This document shows, piece after piece, positions 47,087 through 55,211 of a stretch of DNA of 64,000 bases. Positions within the stretch are counted from its first letter, which is position 1. The number at the start of each line of letters is the position of its first letter. The notes under the pieces are model-generated. The model was not told the origin of the DNA, searched no databases, and saw only the letters and a program-made list of their open reading frames with translations. Position numbers and translations under genes: made by a program. The stretch comes from VAZQ01 sp963739175 (GTDB lineage Bacteria; Pseudomonadota; Alphaproteobacteria; Rhizobiales; Xanthobacteraceae), in assembly GCA_963739175.1 (NCBI GenBank), contig CAVTZH010000008.1, positions 62,001-126,000 on the forward strand. The letters run 5' to 3'.

Positions 47087-47380
47087 ATGCCCCACTACAT
47101 CGCACTGATCCACAAGGACGCCGACAGTTGTTACGGCGTCTCATTCCCCGACTGGCCGGGGGTGTTCACGGCTGGGGATACGATCGACGAGGCGATTCAG
47201 CAGGCGGCCGAGGTATTGGAGGTTGCCGCCGACGGTTGGCAACATCCGAATGGATCAAGAGCAATTCCGTCGCCGCGCACGATCGATGAACTGCGGAATG
47301 ATGCAGAATTTCAGCAAGACGCAACCGACGCCATGATCGCCGTCGTGCCCTTCCGCATGAAGGCAGAAGCCGCCGAGTAA
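47087..47380 (+). CDS. hicB: HicB-type antitoxin
   Basis: A 97-residue protein with the HicB partial-RNase-H fold (YIALIHKDADSCYGVSFPDWPGVFTAGDTIDEAIQQAAEVLEVAAD). No C-terminal DNA-binding domain is visible, so it belongs to the short HicB group and autoregulation is uncertain. GGAG occurs upstream of the ATG. Together with hicA it makes a complete type II toxin-antitoxin unit, convergent with the EamA gene. Confidence 0.92.
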   Translation: MPHYIALIHKDADSCYGVSFPDWPGVFTAGDTIDEAIQQAAEVLEVAADGWQHPNGSRAIPSPRTIDELRNDAEFQQDATDAMIAVVPFRMKAEAAE

Positions 47381-47393
47381 CGGCGACCTTGCC

Positions 47394-48281
47394 TCACCTC
47401 CTCAACTGAAACGCCACCAGCGCCGCGATCATCACCGCGCCGCCGATCGCCTGCACGGGCGTGATCACCTCGTTGAGGACGATGGCCGAGCCGATGGTCG
47501 CGAGCAGCGGCTCGAGGTTCATGAACAGCGCGGTGCGGAACGGGCCGATGCTGGCGGTCGAGATGAAGATCATCAGCACCGCGATCGCCATCGCCACGCT
47601 CGAGCCGATCAGCGCGAACCAGCCGACCGCCGTCACCGGCGGCTGCCAGTTCGCCGTGACAAGCGCCGCGATGACGAACACCGCGGTGGCGGCGGCGAGC
47701 GACCACAGCGTGATCAGCCGGGAGTCGGCGCCCTGGAGCTTGGCGCGGGTGAGCAGCAGGATCACCACGCGGGTGGATGACGACATCAGCGCGAAGGCGA
47801 TGCCCATGAGCGCGACGCCGCCGGGATGCGCGCCGATCATCAGCGCGAGCCCGGCGAAGGCGGCGAGCGCCGCGGCGAGGCCGGCAAGCCCGAGCCGCTC
47901 GATCCCGAACGCGGCGGCGGCGAGCCCGGTCAGCAGCGGATAGGTGAAATAGGTGAGGATCGCGAGCGGCACCTCCATCGCCTCGATCGCCTTGAACAGG
48001 AAGAAGACGTTGCCGGCGAACAGCAGGCCGATGAACAGCGAGAGATGCCGCGCCGGCGTGGTCAGCGGCTTCGGCGTCGCGCCGATCATCAGCCACGCGA
48101 ACAGCAGCGGCACGCCGATGAGGCCGCGGAACAGCGCCATGGTGAGCACGTCGGCCTGCGCATGCAGCGTCACCTTGGTGGCGACGTCGGCAAAGCCGAA
48201 GGCGACGGCGGCGACCAGGACGGGCGCGACGGCTGTGAGGCGACTGATGGGTTCGGGATTTGCAGGTTCGGGAGAGGTCAC
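47394..48281 (-). CDS. EamA/DMT family transporter
   Basis: About 295 residues with ten hydrophobic helices in two EamA repeats: AVAPVLVAAVAFGFADVATKVTLHAQADVLTMALFRGLIGVPLLF in the first, and FALMSSSTRVVILLLTRAKLQGADSRLITLWSL to NLEPLLATIGSAIVLNEVITPVQAIGGAVMI in the second. Such proteins export or import small metabolites; the substrate is unknown. The GTG at 48281 gives the usual family length. The 63 residues before it in the open frame contain no transporter features. Confidence 0.85.
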   Translation of the reverse strand: MTSPEPANPEPISRLTAVAPVLVAAVAFGFADVATKVTLHAQADVLTMALFRGLIGVPLLFAWLMIGATPKPLTTPARHLSLFIGLLFAGNVFFLFKAIEAMEVPLAILTYFTYPLLTGLAAAAFGIERLGLAGLAAALAAFAGLALMIGAHPGGVALMGIAFALMSSSTRVVILLLTRAKLQGADSRLITLWSLAAATAVFVIAALVTANWQPPVTAVGWFALIGSSVAMAIAVLMIFISTASIGPFRTALFMNLEPLLATIGSAIVLNEVITPVQAIGGAVMIAALVAFQLRR

Positions 48282-48432
48282 CGGCCGCTTGTAGCACGCA
48301 CATTGGAACTGAACAGCATCGCCAGCAGTTGCAAAAGCGCGCACGCGCTGTAGCATTTCGTCCATAGCCCGTCGAAGACGGGCGTTAACGCCCTTTAGGC
48401 CGCACTGCGGCGCGACACGGGAGAGAACCGCC

Positions 48433-48579
48433 ATGGCCAAGCGAACCACCCATCGCAGCTCCAAAGGCACGAAGCTCTACGCGGTGCGCGACAAGAAGGG
48501 CAAGTTCAAGGACATCCAGAGCTACAAGCGCGCGCACTCCGCCGACCTGCGCAAGAAGGGGACGAAGGGGGATAAGTAG
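48433..48579 (+). CDS. Small lysine-rich hypothetical protein (48 aa)
   Basis: A short frame reading MAKRTTHRSSKGTKLYAVRD and continuing KKGKFKDIQSYKRAHSADLRKKGTKGDK. It is highly basic (about 15 Lys/Arg plus His), with no membrane segment. AGAGA lies eight bases upstream of the ATG. Similar short basic proteins with GTKLYAVRDKxGKFKDIQ are familiar from Rhizobiales genomes, so the frame is likely real. A nucleic acid-binding role is only a guess from its charge. Confidence 0.75.
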   Translation: MAKRTTHRSSKGTKLYAVRDKKGKFKDIQSYKRAHSADLRKKGTKGDK

Positions 48580-48610
48580 GGCCGCTAGACGCCAGCACCT
48601 ACCAAGCGCC

Positions 48611-48736
48611 GTCATCCTGAGGTGCGAGCGAAAGCGAGCCTCGAAGGATGCACGGGCACCGATCCAGCAACTTGCTGCGATACCCGGGCCGTCGTCCTTC
48701 GAGGCTCGGCCTGCGGCCGAGCACCTCAGGATGACG
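48611..48736. repeat. Long inverted repeat (REPIN/MITE-like)
   Basis: A 126-base element starting GTCATCCTGAGGTGCGAG and ending CTCAGGATGAC. The two arms, each about 40 bases, also share CTCGAAGGATG / CGTCCTTCGAG. A non-palindromic centre of about 45 bases separates them. This structure of two inverted REP-like units with a spacer resembles REPINs of related bacteria. It lies between the 48-aa gene and the DUF3597 terminator. Confidence 0.8.
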
Positions 48737-48785
48737 GGTAGAGAGCAGTGCGAGCGGCATAAGCAACAACAACCGCCACAAGCAA

Positions 48786-48810
48786 AGCGGCCCGCACCGT
48801 GCGGGCCGCT
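48786..48810 (-). terminator. Rho-independent terminator after the DUF3597 gene
   Basis: An 11-base perfect stem AGCGGCCCGCA / TGCGGGCCGCT with a 3-base loop; on the minus strand it is followed by TTTGCTTG. It lies 38 bases downstream of the DUF3597 stop. The T-tract is short but the stem is very stable. Confidence 0.75.
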
Positions 48811-48847
48811 CGATCGTTTGGGCTCAGCCCGAAGGCCGGCGTGACGC

Positions 48848-49219
48848 CTATTTCAGGTCGTCCGGCACCGTGCCGCCCGACTCCATCAGCTTCGCCATCA
48901 CCGTCTTGTGCAGCCAGATGTTCATCTCGGCGGAGCCGTCGAGCGCGCCGGTATAGCCGAGCTCCTTGGCGAGCTCCTTGCGGGCGTTGAGGCTGGAGTC
49001 GAGGTCGAGCAGCTTCATCAGGTCGACGATCGACTGCTTCCAATTGTAGTTCGAGCGGCCGGTCTCGTCGGCCTTCTTCTGGATCATCGCCTCGACCTCT
49101 TCGCGGGTCATCGGCTTGGGCTTGGTGCCGGTCACCGAGGCGACGGTACCTGCGACCGCGCCGCCGACGGCTTTCGCGGTACCGAAGATCGCGTTGACGA
49201 TGCTGCCGAAAATACTCAT
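48848..49219 (-). CDS. DUF3597 family protein
   Basis: A 123-residue protein. Residues 1-35 are a hydrophobic, Gly/Ala-rich segment (MSIFGSIVNAIFGTAKAVGGAVAGTVA), followed by an acidic helix and the conserved NYNWKQSIVDLMKLLDLDSSLNARKELAKELGYTG and MNIWLHKTVMAKLMESGG block that defines DUF3597. Function unknown. The ATG at 49219 follows GAGGAG. The gene has its own terminator and appears monocistronic. The 330-base gap upstream holds a tandem repeat but no gene. Confidence 0.87.
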   Translation of the reverse strand: MSIFGSIVNAIFGTAKAVGGAVAGTVASVTGTKPKPMTREEVEAMIQKKADETGRSNYNWKQSIVDLMKLLDLDSSLNARKELAKELGYTGALDGSAEMNIWLHKTVMAKLMESGGTVPDDLK

Positions 49220-49352
49220 GGGGGGACTCCTCGTGCTGGGCGCACCGACGCGGTGCGGCGGACCACATGTGTAAGACGCACGCGATTTACAAGAGTTCCA
49301 TACCGGCAAGCATCTACATTTGCACGGGCGCTGGCAAGAAGCCGCCCACCTT

Positions 49353-49394
49353 ATTTGCGTGACATGCAAGCGCATTTGCGTGACATGCAAGCGC
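49353..49394. repeat. Two perfect tandem copies of a 21-base unit
   Basis: The unit ATTTGCGTGACATGCAAGCGC occurs twice head to tail (49353-49373 and 49374-49394) in the gap upstream of both the DUF3597 and GlsB genes. TTGCGTGACATGCAA contains a partial dyad (TTGC...GCAA), so each copy could be a protein-binding site. Confidence 0.8.
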
Positions 49395-49551
49395 GTCCGA
49401 AGCGCCGCCGCAAATCTGTCGCAATCGCGGAGCGGCGTTCCATTTATTTTGTGGGCGGTGGGACGCTGTGCCCGCCAACGCGTTAGGCTTTGGCTTTGAG
49501 ACTTCCTAGCTTGGCGGGCCGCCACCCGCGGGCATACAAAGGACGAACGTC

Positions 49552-49836
49552 ATGAGCGGCATCATCTGGATCATCTTTGTCGGTTTTGTCGCGGGCATGA
49601 TCGCACGCTGGCTGTCGCCGGGGCCGAACACGCCGGGCGGCTTCATCCTCACCACCGTGCTCGGCATCGCCGGCGCCTTCCTCGCGACCTTCATCGGCCA
49701 AACCATCGGCTGGTATCGGGCTGACCAGGGCGCCGGCTTCATCGCCGCAACCCTCGGCGCGGTGCTGGTGCTGTTCATTTGGAATCGGCTCGTCGCGCGC
49801 GGCGTCATCGGCGACCCTGGCAATCCCAGAGTCTAG
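49552..49836 (+). CDS. GlsB/YeaQ/YmgE family stress-response membrane protein
   Basis: A 94-residue protein with three hydrophobic segments and the glycine pattern of the transglycosylase-associated protein family: IIWIIFVGFVAGMIARWLSPGPNTPGGFILTTVLGIAGAFLATFIGQ. It is probably an inner-membrane protein induced by acid or envelope stress in relatives. It stands 87 bases upstream of the YidB gene, both on the plus strand. Confidence 0.9.
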   Translation: MSGIIWIIFVGFVAGMIARWLSPGPNTPGGFILTTVLGIAGAFLATFIGQTIGWYRADQGAGFIAATLGAVLVLFIWNRLVARGVIGDPGNPRV

Positions 49837-49923
49837 TCCCTATCTCGCGCTCGCGAATGGAACTCTGTTCGCGTCTGGACAGTTTCGCTTAGTACTTGTC
49901 GCGTTTAGCTCCTGGAGGCTCCC

Positions 49924-50682
49924 ATGGGACTGATGGATATCCTGAACGGAATGCAGAACGGCCCGCGCGGCCAAAAGCAGCCGGCGCCTCCGGGGCAAAG
50001 CGGCGGCATGTCGCCGATCATGATGGCGCTGCTCGGCCTGCTTGCCTACAAGGCGATGAAGGGCTTCGGCGGCGGTGGCGCTGCTGCCGGCACGCCGCCT
50101 TCCTCGCTGCCACCCGGCACGCGCACCGCCGAAGGCGGCGGCGGACTGGGTGACATTCTCGGCGGCATGCTCGGCGGACCGGGCGGCGGCGCAGGTCGTG
50201 CCGGCGCGCCTGGTGGCGGCGGGCTCGGTGACATCCTCGGCGGTATGCTCGGCGGTGGCCAGCAGGGCGGCGGCATGACGCGCGCCGGCGCGCCCGGTGG
50301 CGGTGGACCTGGTGGTGGAGGACTTGGCGGCCTCCTTGGCGGCCTGCTCGGCGGCGCCGCCGCCGGCAGCGTGCTCAACGGCGGGCTCGGCCAGGTGCTG
50401 CAGGATCTGCAGCGCTCGGGTCAGGGCCGCACCGCGCAATCCTGGGTCGGCCGCGGCGAGAACCAGGACATCGCCCCCGACGATCTCGCCAATGCGCTCG
50501 GCGCCGACACCATCAGCGCGCTCAGCCAGCAGACCGGCATGTCGCGTGACGACCTGCTGCAGGGCCTGAGCCAGAACCTGCCGGAGCTGGTCGACCAGCT
50601 CACGCCCGACGGCCGCCTGCCGACCGAAGAGGAAGCCAGCGCTGGTAAGGCCGAAGACGTACTTCTAAGCGGGCGTGCCTGA
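49924..50682 (+). CDS. YidB/DUF937 family protein with long Gly-rich linker
   Basis: A 252-residue protein. After a short N-terminus (MGLMDILNGMQ) and one hydrophobic segment (SPIMMALLGLLAYKAM) comes a glycine-rich part with repeated GGLGDILGGMLGG units (about 75-150), then a DUF937 domain (GQVLQDLQRSGQGRTAQSWVGRGENQDIAPDDLANALGADTISALSQQTGMSRDDLLQGLSQNLPELVDQLTPDGRLP). The repeat units suggest expansion by slippage. The function of YidB is unknown; the charged C-terminal helical domain is well conserved. A GGAGG lies just upstream of the ATG. Confidence 0.9.
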   Translation: MGLMDILNGMQNGPRGQKQPAPPGQSGGMSPIMMALLGLLAYKAMKGFGGGGAAAGTPPSSLPPGTRTAEGGGGLGDILGGMLGGPGGGAGRAGAPGGGGLGDILGGMLGGGQQGGGMTRAGAPGGGGPGGGGLGGLLGGLLGGAAAGSVLNGGLGQVLQDLQRSGQGRTAQSWVGRGENQDIAPDDLANALGADTISALSQQTGMSRDDLLQGLSQNLPELVDQLTPDGRLPTEEEASAGKAEDVLLSGRA

Positions 50683-50713
50683 CGCGGGCGCGCCCGCTTG
50701 TTATTTTGCCGAG

Positions 50714-51205
50714 ATGCCCCGCCCCATCACCCTCTATGTCGATGCCGACGCCTGCCCGGTGAAGCAGGAGGTCTATCGCGTGGCCGAGCGCTTCGTGCTG
50801 CGTGGCACGGCGCTGAAAGTCGTCGTGGTGTCGAATTCGCCGATCGCGGTGCCGCGCGCCGACTTCATCGAGCGCGTCGTGGTTGGCGCCGGCATGGACG
50901 AGGCCGACAACTTCATCGCCGAGCGCGCGCAGCGCGGCGACGTCGTGATCACCGCCGACGTGCCGCTCGCGGCGCGGGCGGTGAAAACGGGCGCCGAGGT
51001 GATCGCGCCGACCGGCAAGCCGTTCACCGAGGATGCGATCGGCCTGGCGCTCGCGACCCGCAACCTGATGAGCGACCTGCGCAGCGCCGGCGAGATCACC
51101 TCCGGGCCGAAGCCGTTTGCGGCGCAGGACCGCTCGCGCTTTCTCTCAAGCCTTGATGCCGCGCTCACGCGGCTGACGCGCGCGGGCTTCGGTCAAGCGG
51201 AGTGA
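50714..51205 (+). CDS. YaiI/YqxD family protein (DUF188, PIN-like)
   Basis: A 163-residue protein with LYVDADACPVKQEVYRVAERF and VVVGAGMDEADNFIAERAQRGDVVITADVPLAARAV, the Asp-rich motifs of the YaiI (PIN-like nuclease) family, and the usual NLMSDLRSAGE tail. The conserved acidic residues suggest metal-dependent nuclease chemistry, not proven in the family. The ATG at 50714 gives the standard N-terminus. It lies 31 bases after the YidB stop. Confidence 0.92.
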   Translation: MPRPITLYVDADACPVKQEVYRVAERFVLRGTALKVVVVSNSPIAVPRADFIERVVVGAGMDEADNFIAERAQRGDVVITADVPLAARAVKTGAEVIAPTGKPFTEDAIGLALATRNLMSDLRSAGEITSGPKPFAAQDRSRFLSSLDAALTRLTRAGFGQAE

Positions 51206-51211
51206 GTAGGA

Positions 51212-51904
51212 CTAAGCTGCCTGCCCTTGCGTCAGGCTCGCGGTCGCGGCCGCGTTGGCATAGTGGGCGTTGATCGCCGCGACACTCTTCTCGACCGCGG
51301 TCCAGAGCTTGGCGATCTCGGCAGCGGCGAGCGAGGCCGGCTCGGCCTCGCCGGCGCTGGCGCCGTCCGCGAGCGTAGAGCTGAACGACGCGCGATGGCT
51401 GATCTGGCCGGCGAACACCGGCACGCCTTCTTGCTGGAGATAGGCGCGCGACTGCGCCACCGCCGGCGCCTCGCGCGCGCCGCGCTTCACCGGACAGGCG
51501 TTGAGCACCACCGCGTACGGCTTGTTGCGCTCGCGCGCGGTCTTCACCGTCTCGCGCACGGCATCGAGATCGAGGAAGCCCGGCCGCGCCGGGATCAGCA
51601 CCAAGGTCGCGGCGCGGATCGCCTCCTGCACCACCACCCACATGGTCGGCGAGGTGTCGATGAACACCCACTCGGCGCCCGCCACCTGCGCCAACGCCAG
51701 CGCGCGGTCGATGCCGCGCTCGGCGGTCGAGAGCGGCAGCGCGGCGTCCGCGCGCAACCGGTTGCAGAGCGCGAGCGAACCCTGCGGATCGCCGTCGATC
51801 ACCTGGCACTTGTGCCCCTGCGACTGGGCGAACGCGGCGAGATGCGCGCAGAGCGTGGTCTTGCCCGCGCCGCCTTTGCGCGAAGCGACCGTGATAATGT
51901 TCAT
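51212..51904 (-). CDS. ParA/MinD-like ATPase, orphan copy 1
   Basis: A 230-residue deviant Walker-type ATPase: ITVASRKGGAGKTTLCAHLAAFA (P-loop with signature Lys), IDGDPQGSLALCNRLR (Walker A') and WVFIDTSPTMW (Walker B). No ParB or plasmid gene is adjacent. It is clearly a paralogue of the ATPase at 57869, including PYAVVLNACPVKR / PYAVVINGVPPRR and the C-terminal TAVEKSVAAINAHYAN / TAIDKSVKAIHGHYAG. The start at 51904 is the ATG at the first beta strand. It is convergent with the YaiI gene. Confidence 0.9.
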   Translation of the reverse strand: MNIITVASRKGGAGKTTLCAHLAAFAQSQGHKCQVIDGDPQGSLALCNRLRADAALPLSTAERGIDRALALAQVAGAEWVFIDTSPTMWVVVQEAIRAATLVLIPARPGFLDLDAVRETVKTARERNKPYAVVLNACPVKRGAREAPAVAQSRAYLQQEGVPVFAGQISHRASFSSTLADGASAGEAEPASLAAAEIAKLWTAVEKSVAAINAHYANAAATASLTQGQAA

Positions 51905-52027
51905 CCGCGGGCGCTCCCTTGGGTTGGGCACACCGGACTGAGGTATAGCGATGCTTATGGCGAGCCTGGGGCCGCAATGGTTAACGGCAGGTTAACCGAG
52001 GTATCCAGGCCCGCCGCACGGGCGCAT

Positions 52028-52993
52028 CTAGGGGCTCGCCAGCATGTCGTAGACGCGCGCCCGTCCGGCCTCCGAATGGTGGAAGGTCGCGGCGACAGCA
52101 TCCGAATAGATGCGGCGCGCATCCTCATGAAGCCCGCCCGGTGACAGGATCGCGCCGGTTGCGACCAGCGCCGTCGATAGCGCATTCACCAGGCCTTGCG
52201 AGGTAACGGGATCGAACGACGCAGCCGCGTCGCCGATGGCGATCCAGCCGTCACCGGCTGCGTGCGAGAGGAGCGCCGACGATGCGTCGGCGCGGACGCG
52301 GCCCGCACGCTTGTCGGGACGATGGACCGCCCAGTGCTCAAGCCGGTCGCCCGGACCGGATACCTGATACCGCCACCCATCTTTTGCGCCGTCGACCTCG
52401 AGCCAGGCAGCGTGCCGATCAGCCGCGTGAATGGCATCGGCGGACCGCCGCTCCGCGACGAGCCGCTCGCTGAGAAGCCGCCGCGCACCCATGCGGCGCG
52501 CCACGGCAGAAGGCCGGCCGGTGGCATCGATCACCAATCCGGCGGCCAGCGGCATGCGTCGCCCTCCCAATTCAACGACGACAACGGTGTCGCCGCCCTC
52601 ACGCCGCGCCGCGACAACGCGGCCGACGACGCCGTCGACACCGGCCTCCATCGCCATCGCGCGCAGCGCGTCGTCGAACCGCACGCGGTCGATCACATAT
52701 CCCGGCCCGCCGGGGCGGCGCAGGAAGTCATCGATCTCGGTCGCCGCCGTTCCCCAGCGGCGGCGGATGCCGGGACACGGACGCGCCAGCGATCGGTCGC
52801 GCAAGAGATGCGCGATGCCCACGGCTTCGACCACGGCACCTGCGGCGGGCGCCACGACCTCGAGCCGGTCGGTTGGCCTCGTGCGAGGATCGACCAGCAC
52901 GACGCGCCGCCCTTTGCACGCGAGCAGGCGCGCGATGGTCGCGCCGGCAGGGCCGGCACCGGCGACGAGGATGTCCGCAGCGCTATCCTGCAT
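52028..52993 (-). CDS. LodB-like FAD-dependent oxidoreductase (cofactor maturation of LodA)
   Basis: A 321-residue flavoprotein. The Rossmann FAD motif is ILVAGAGPAGATIARLLACKGRRVVLVD, the ATG-type motif VIDATGRPSAVARRMG and the third motif GWIAIGDAAASFDPVTSQG, as in the PHBH/tryptophan halogenase-like group to which LodB belongs. It begins eight bases after the LodA-like stop, with GAGGTG upstream, so both are cotranscribed. In known pairs LodB is needed to form the cysteine tryptophylquinone of LodA. The family role is established; its application here follows from gene order. Confidence 0.85.
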   Translation of the reverse strand: MQDSAADILVAGAGPAGATIARLLACKGRRVVLVDPRTRPTDRLEVVAPAAGAVVEAVGIAHLLRDRSLARPCPGIRRRWGTAATEIDDFLRRPGGPGYVIDRVRFDDALRAMAMEAGVDGVVGRVVAARREGGDTVVVVELGGRRMPLAAGLVIDATGRPSAVARRMGARRLLSERLVAERRSADAIHAADRHAAWLEVDGAKDGWRYQVSGPGDRLEHWAVHRPDKRAGRVRADASSALLSHAAGDGWIAIGDAAASFDPVTSQGLVNALSTALVATGAILSPGGLHEDARRIYSDAVAATFHHSEAGRARVYDMLASP

Positions 52994-53001
52994 CGGACAC
53001 C

Positions 53002-55065
53002 TCAGATCTCGCCTTGCCGGAACGCACGCCGCGGCGGCAGTGGCGGCGCTGCGTCCGCTTGCTCGGCGAGCGGCTTGAAGCTGCGCGTCAACGCCAGCGC
53101 GGTCGGCGCCGTCAGGCTCTCGACCGTCCGGACCAGATCGCGCTTGGCATCGTGCCGCCGGTCCTCCCGGCGGCCCTGCTCGACCCGCGTGTCGGGCGGC
53201 AGATGCGCGGGCGGATCCGGCACCGGCAGGACCATGCCGAGCTCCCACCATTTCTCCACCATCTTGGCGATCCGCTCGTCGTAGCTGGTCTCGCGCACGT
53301 CGCGCAGCCAGTCGACCCGCAGCATCAGGTGCTTGTGCGCCTGCACCAGCGAGCGCTTCGGATCGAGCGCGGCGGCGCGATCGTAGTTGGCGGCGGCGAA
53401 CACCTGATCGGGCACGCGCGCACCCCAATAGGTCGGCATCGACAGGAAGGTCCACGGGCTGTAGTCGGCCGCCGAATTGCAGGACGCCTCGTCGGTCTGC
53501 CACGGCACGCCCATGAAGCGCGTCAGCGCACCGGCCGCGACGCCGTCAAATGGGCCGTTGGCTCCGATACAGACTGCGGGCGTGAGCGTGTTGCCAAAAT
53601 TCTGCCGTGCCGGCTGATCGGTCGCGAGCACGTTCAGGCGGTAGGCGCGCTTCCAGACCCGCGCGAGCCGCATCGTCCAGGTGAGCTCGATACCGGGATG
53701 GAATGGCCCGCCGAGACAATCGGCGAGCGGAGCGCGCTCGAGATGCGCGACCTGTTCCGCCGGCGTCAGCGTCGCGAACGCCGGCGGCACCGGCGGCGCG
53801 TCCGGCCAGTCGTCGATGACGTTGCCGGCGAGCCAACGCTGCAAATGGGCATACTGCGTAGGCGTGACCGCCAGCAGCGTGAGCGCGTCCTTCGGCGCCT
53901 CCGGACCTTCGCCGAAAGCATCGCCAAAGATCTGCGGCACGACCGGCTCGTGCAGGTTCGGCCCGGCGCCGGGATCGCGGAACGTTTCGAACACGCGCCG
54001 GCGCCAATCGAGATTGCTGGACGCGCTGTCGCGCAGCCGCGCGATCGTGGCGGCATCGCGTGCGTCGAGCGGCGAGCCATAGCCGTGCACCATGAACAGG
54101 CCGTGGTTCACCCATTGCATGCCGGTGAGCCGGTCGAAGATCGGCCAGACGTCACGGGTGAACGACGTCGCGGCCGGTGCCGCGATCCAGCCCTGCCGCC
54201 GGAACGTCTCGCGCACGACATCGTCCATGGTGACGACGCCGGATACCCCAGGTGCATAGTTCGGCGGCGTCACCACCACATAGCCGGCCTCGGCCTGCAT
54301 CGGCTTGGCGCCAGGGAACGTCACCGTCGCCCGGACCGGGCCGTCGGCGACGTCGTCGTGCCATCCGTCGTTGTTGGCGAAGGTCGTCGGCTTCATGCCC
54401 GGCTTGAAAGGCGCAGAAGCACCGCGCCCGCCGAGAACCAGCAAGCGGCCGTCGGCATCGGTCCGCAACTCGCCGAGATAGACCTTCTTGCCCCAGAAGG
54501 CGCCATCATCGAACGCGACCGCGCCGGCGTTGCGGCCTTCGATGCTGCGCGGCTTTGGCGTGATGTCGAGCGCGGCACGACCGCCGGGCGGAGACTGCTT
54601 GCGGTTTCGTTGCCGCGCCTCGCGGCTGAGCCCGCGCGGCAAATCCATCGCCTGGTTGAACTCATACCAGCCGGCCTTGAGATTGGCGATCGCGACACGC
54701 CATTCGATGCGCGCCGAGGCTGCGGTCACCTCGACCACCGCGCCATTCTTGAGATGCGCGTAGACGCGGAAGCGCGCGGCCTGCCGCTTGATCTCTCCGC
54801 CCTCATTGCGGAAATCGGCGACGAGGCGCGCGGGCGTCCCATCCGGCAGCGTCGGTGGACCACCGATGACCTCGGGACCGATGACATAAGCATCCGCATT
54901 CGCGGCGTTGCCGACCCGGGCAATCCCCAGCGGCGGGTAGACGCGCAACGCGTCGATCGACGCAGGGTCAATGCGGTCTTGCGCTTGAGTTGGCGTACCG
55001 GTAGCGGCCGCCGCAGTCGCCGCCAGGGCCAAAGAGAGGGCGGACCTCCGGTTCAAATCCGTCAT
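53002..55065 (-). CDS. LodA/GoxA-like CTQ-dependent amino acid oxidase with Tat-like signal
   Basis: A 687-residue protein. The N-terminus MTDLNRRSALSLALAATAAA resembles a Tat signal with twin Arg and a hydrophobic core. The mature part opens with LRVYPPLGIARVGNA, the LodA family start, and has GGRAALDITPKPRSI, TMDDVVRETFRRQGW and GYGSPLDARDA. Candidate cofactor residues are Cys450 in LADCLGGPFHPG and Trp522 in MGVPWQTDEASC, 72 apart compared with 65 in LodA. LodA and GoxA oxidatively deaminate lysine or glycine and release H2O2. The substrate here is unknown. ATG at 55065 after TGGAGA. Confidence 0.86.
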   Translation of the reverse strand: MTDLNRRSALSLALAATAAAATGTPTQAQDRIDPASIDALRVYPPLGIARVGNAANADAYVIGPEVIGGPPTLPDGTPARLVADFRNEGGEIKRQAARFRVYAHLKNGAVVEVTAASARIEWRVAIANLKAGWYEFNQAMDLPRGLSREARQRNRKQSPPGGRAALDITPKPRSIEGRNAGAVAFDDGAFWGKKVYLGELRTDADGRLLVLGGRGASAPFKPGMKPTTFANNDGWHDDVADGPVRATVTFPGAKPMQAEAGYVVVTPPNYAPGVSGVVTMDDVVRETFRRQGWIAAPAATSFTRDVWPIFDRLTGMQWVNHGLFMVHGYGSPLDARDAATIARLRDSASSNLDWRRRVFETFRDPGAGPNLHEPVVPQIFGDAFGEGPEAPKDALTLLAVTPTQYAHLQRWLAGNVIDDWPDAPPVPPAFATLTPAEQVAHLERAPLADCLGGPFHPGIELTWTMRLARVWKRAYRLNVLATDQPARQNFGNTLTPAVCIGANGPFDGVAAGALTRFMGVPWQTDEASCNSAADYSPWTFLSMPTYWGARVPDQVFAAANYDRAAALDPKRSLVQAHKHLMLRVDWLRDVRETSYDERIAKMVEKWWELGMVLPVPDPPAHLPPDTRVEQGRREDRRHDAKRDLVRTVESLTAPTALALTRSFKPLAEQADAAPPLPPRRAFRQGEI

Positions 55066-55211
55066 GGCGGTCTCCAATGACTTGTTGAAATGCCGCGCCG
55101 CCCCGCAGCGCGGAAAAACATGTCATGCGGCACCAAGCCCCGCCAGTAGGAAATCCGGCGCGCAGGCTATAGTGTCGCCGCAATTGTCAAAGGAAGCGGG
55201 GACGACGCGTC

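Noticed and set aside
50121..50340. Gly-rich repeats in the YidB gene as a possible CRISPR or minisatellite array
   Set aside because: The repeats are degenerate coding repeats in frame (GGLGDILGGMLGG) without spacers of constant size.
52873..55080. A 735-codon plus-strand open frame opposite the LodA-like gene
   Set aside because: It is a shadow in high-GC DNA: Arg/His/Gly-rich, without family motifs, while the opposite strand encodes the recognisable LodA and LodB proteins.
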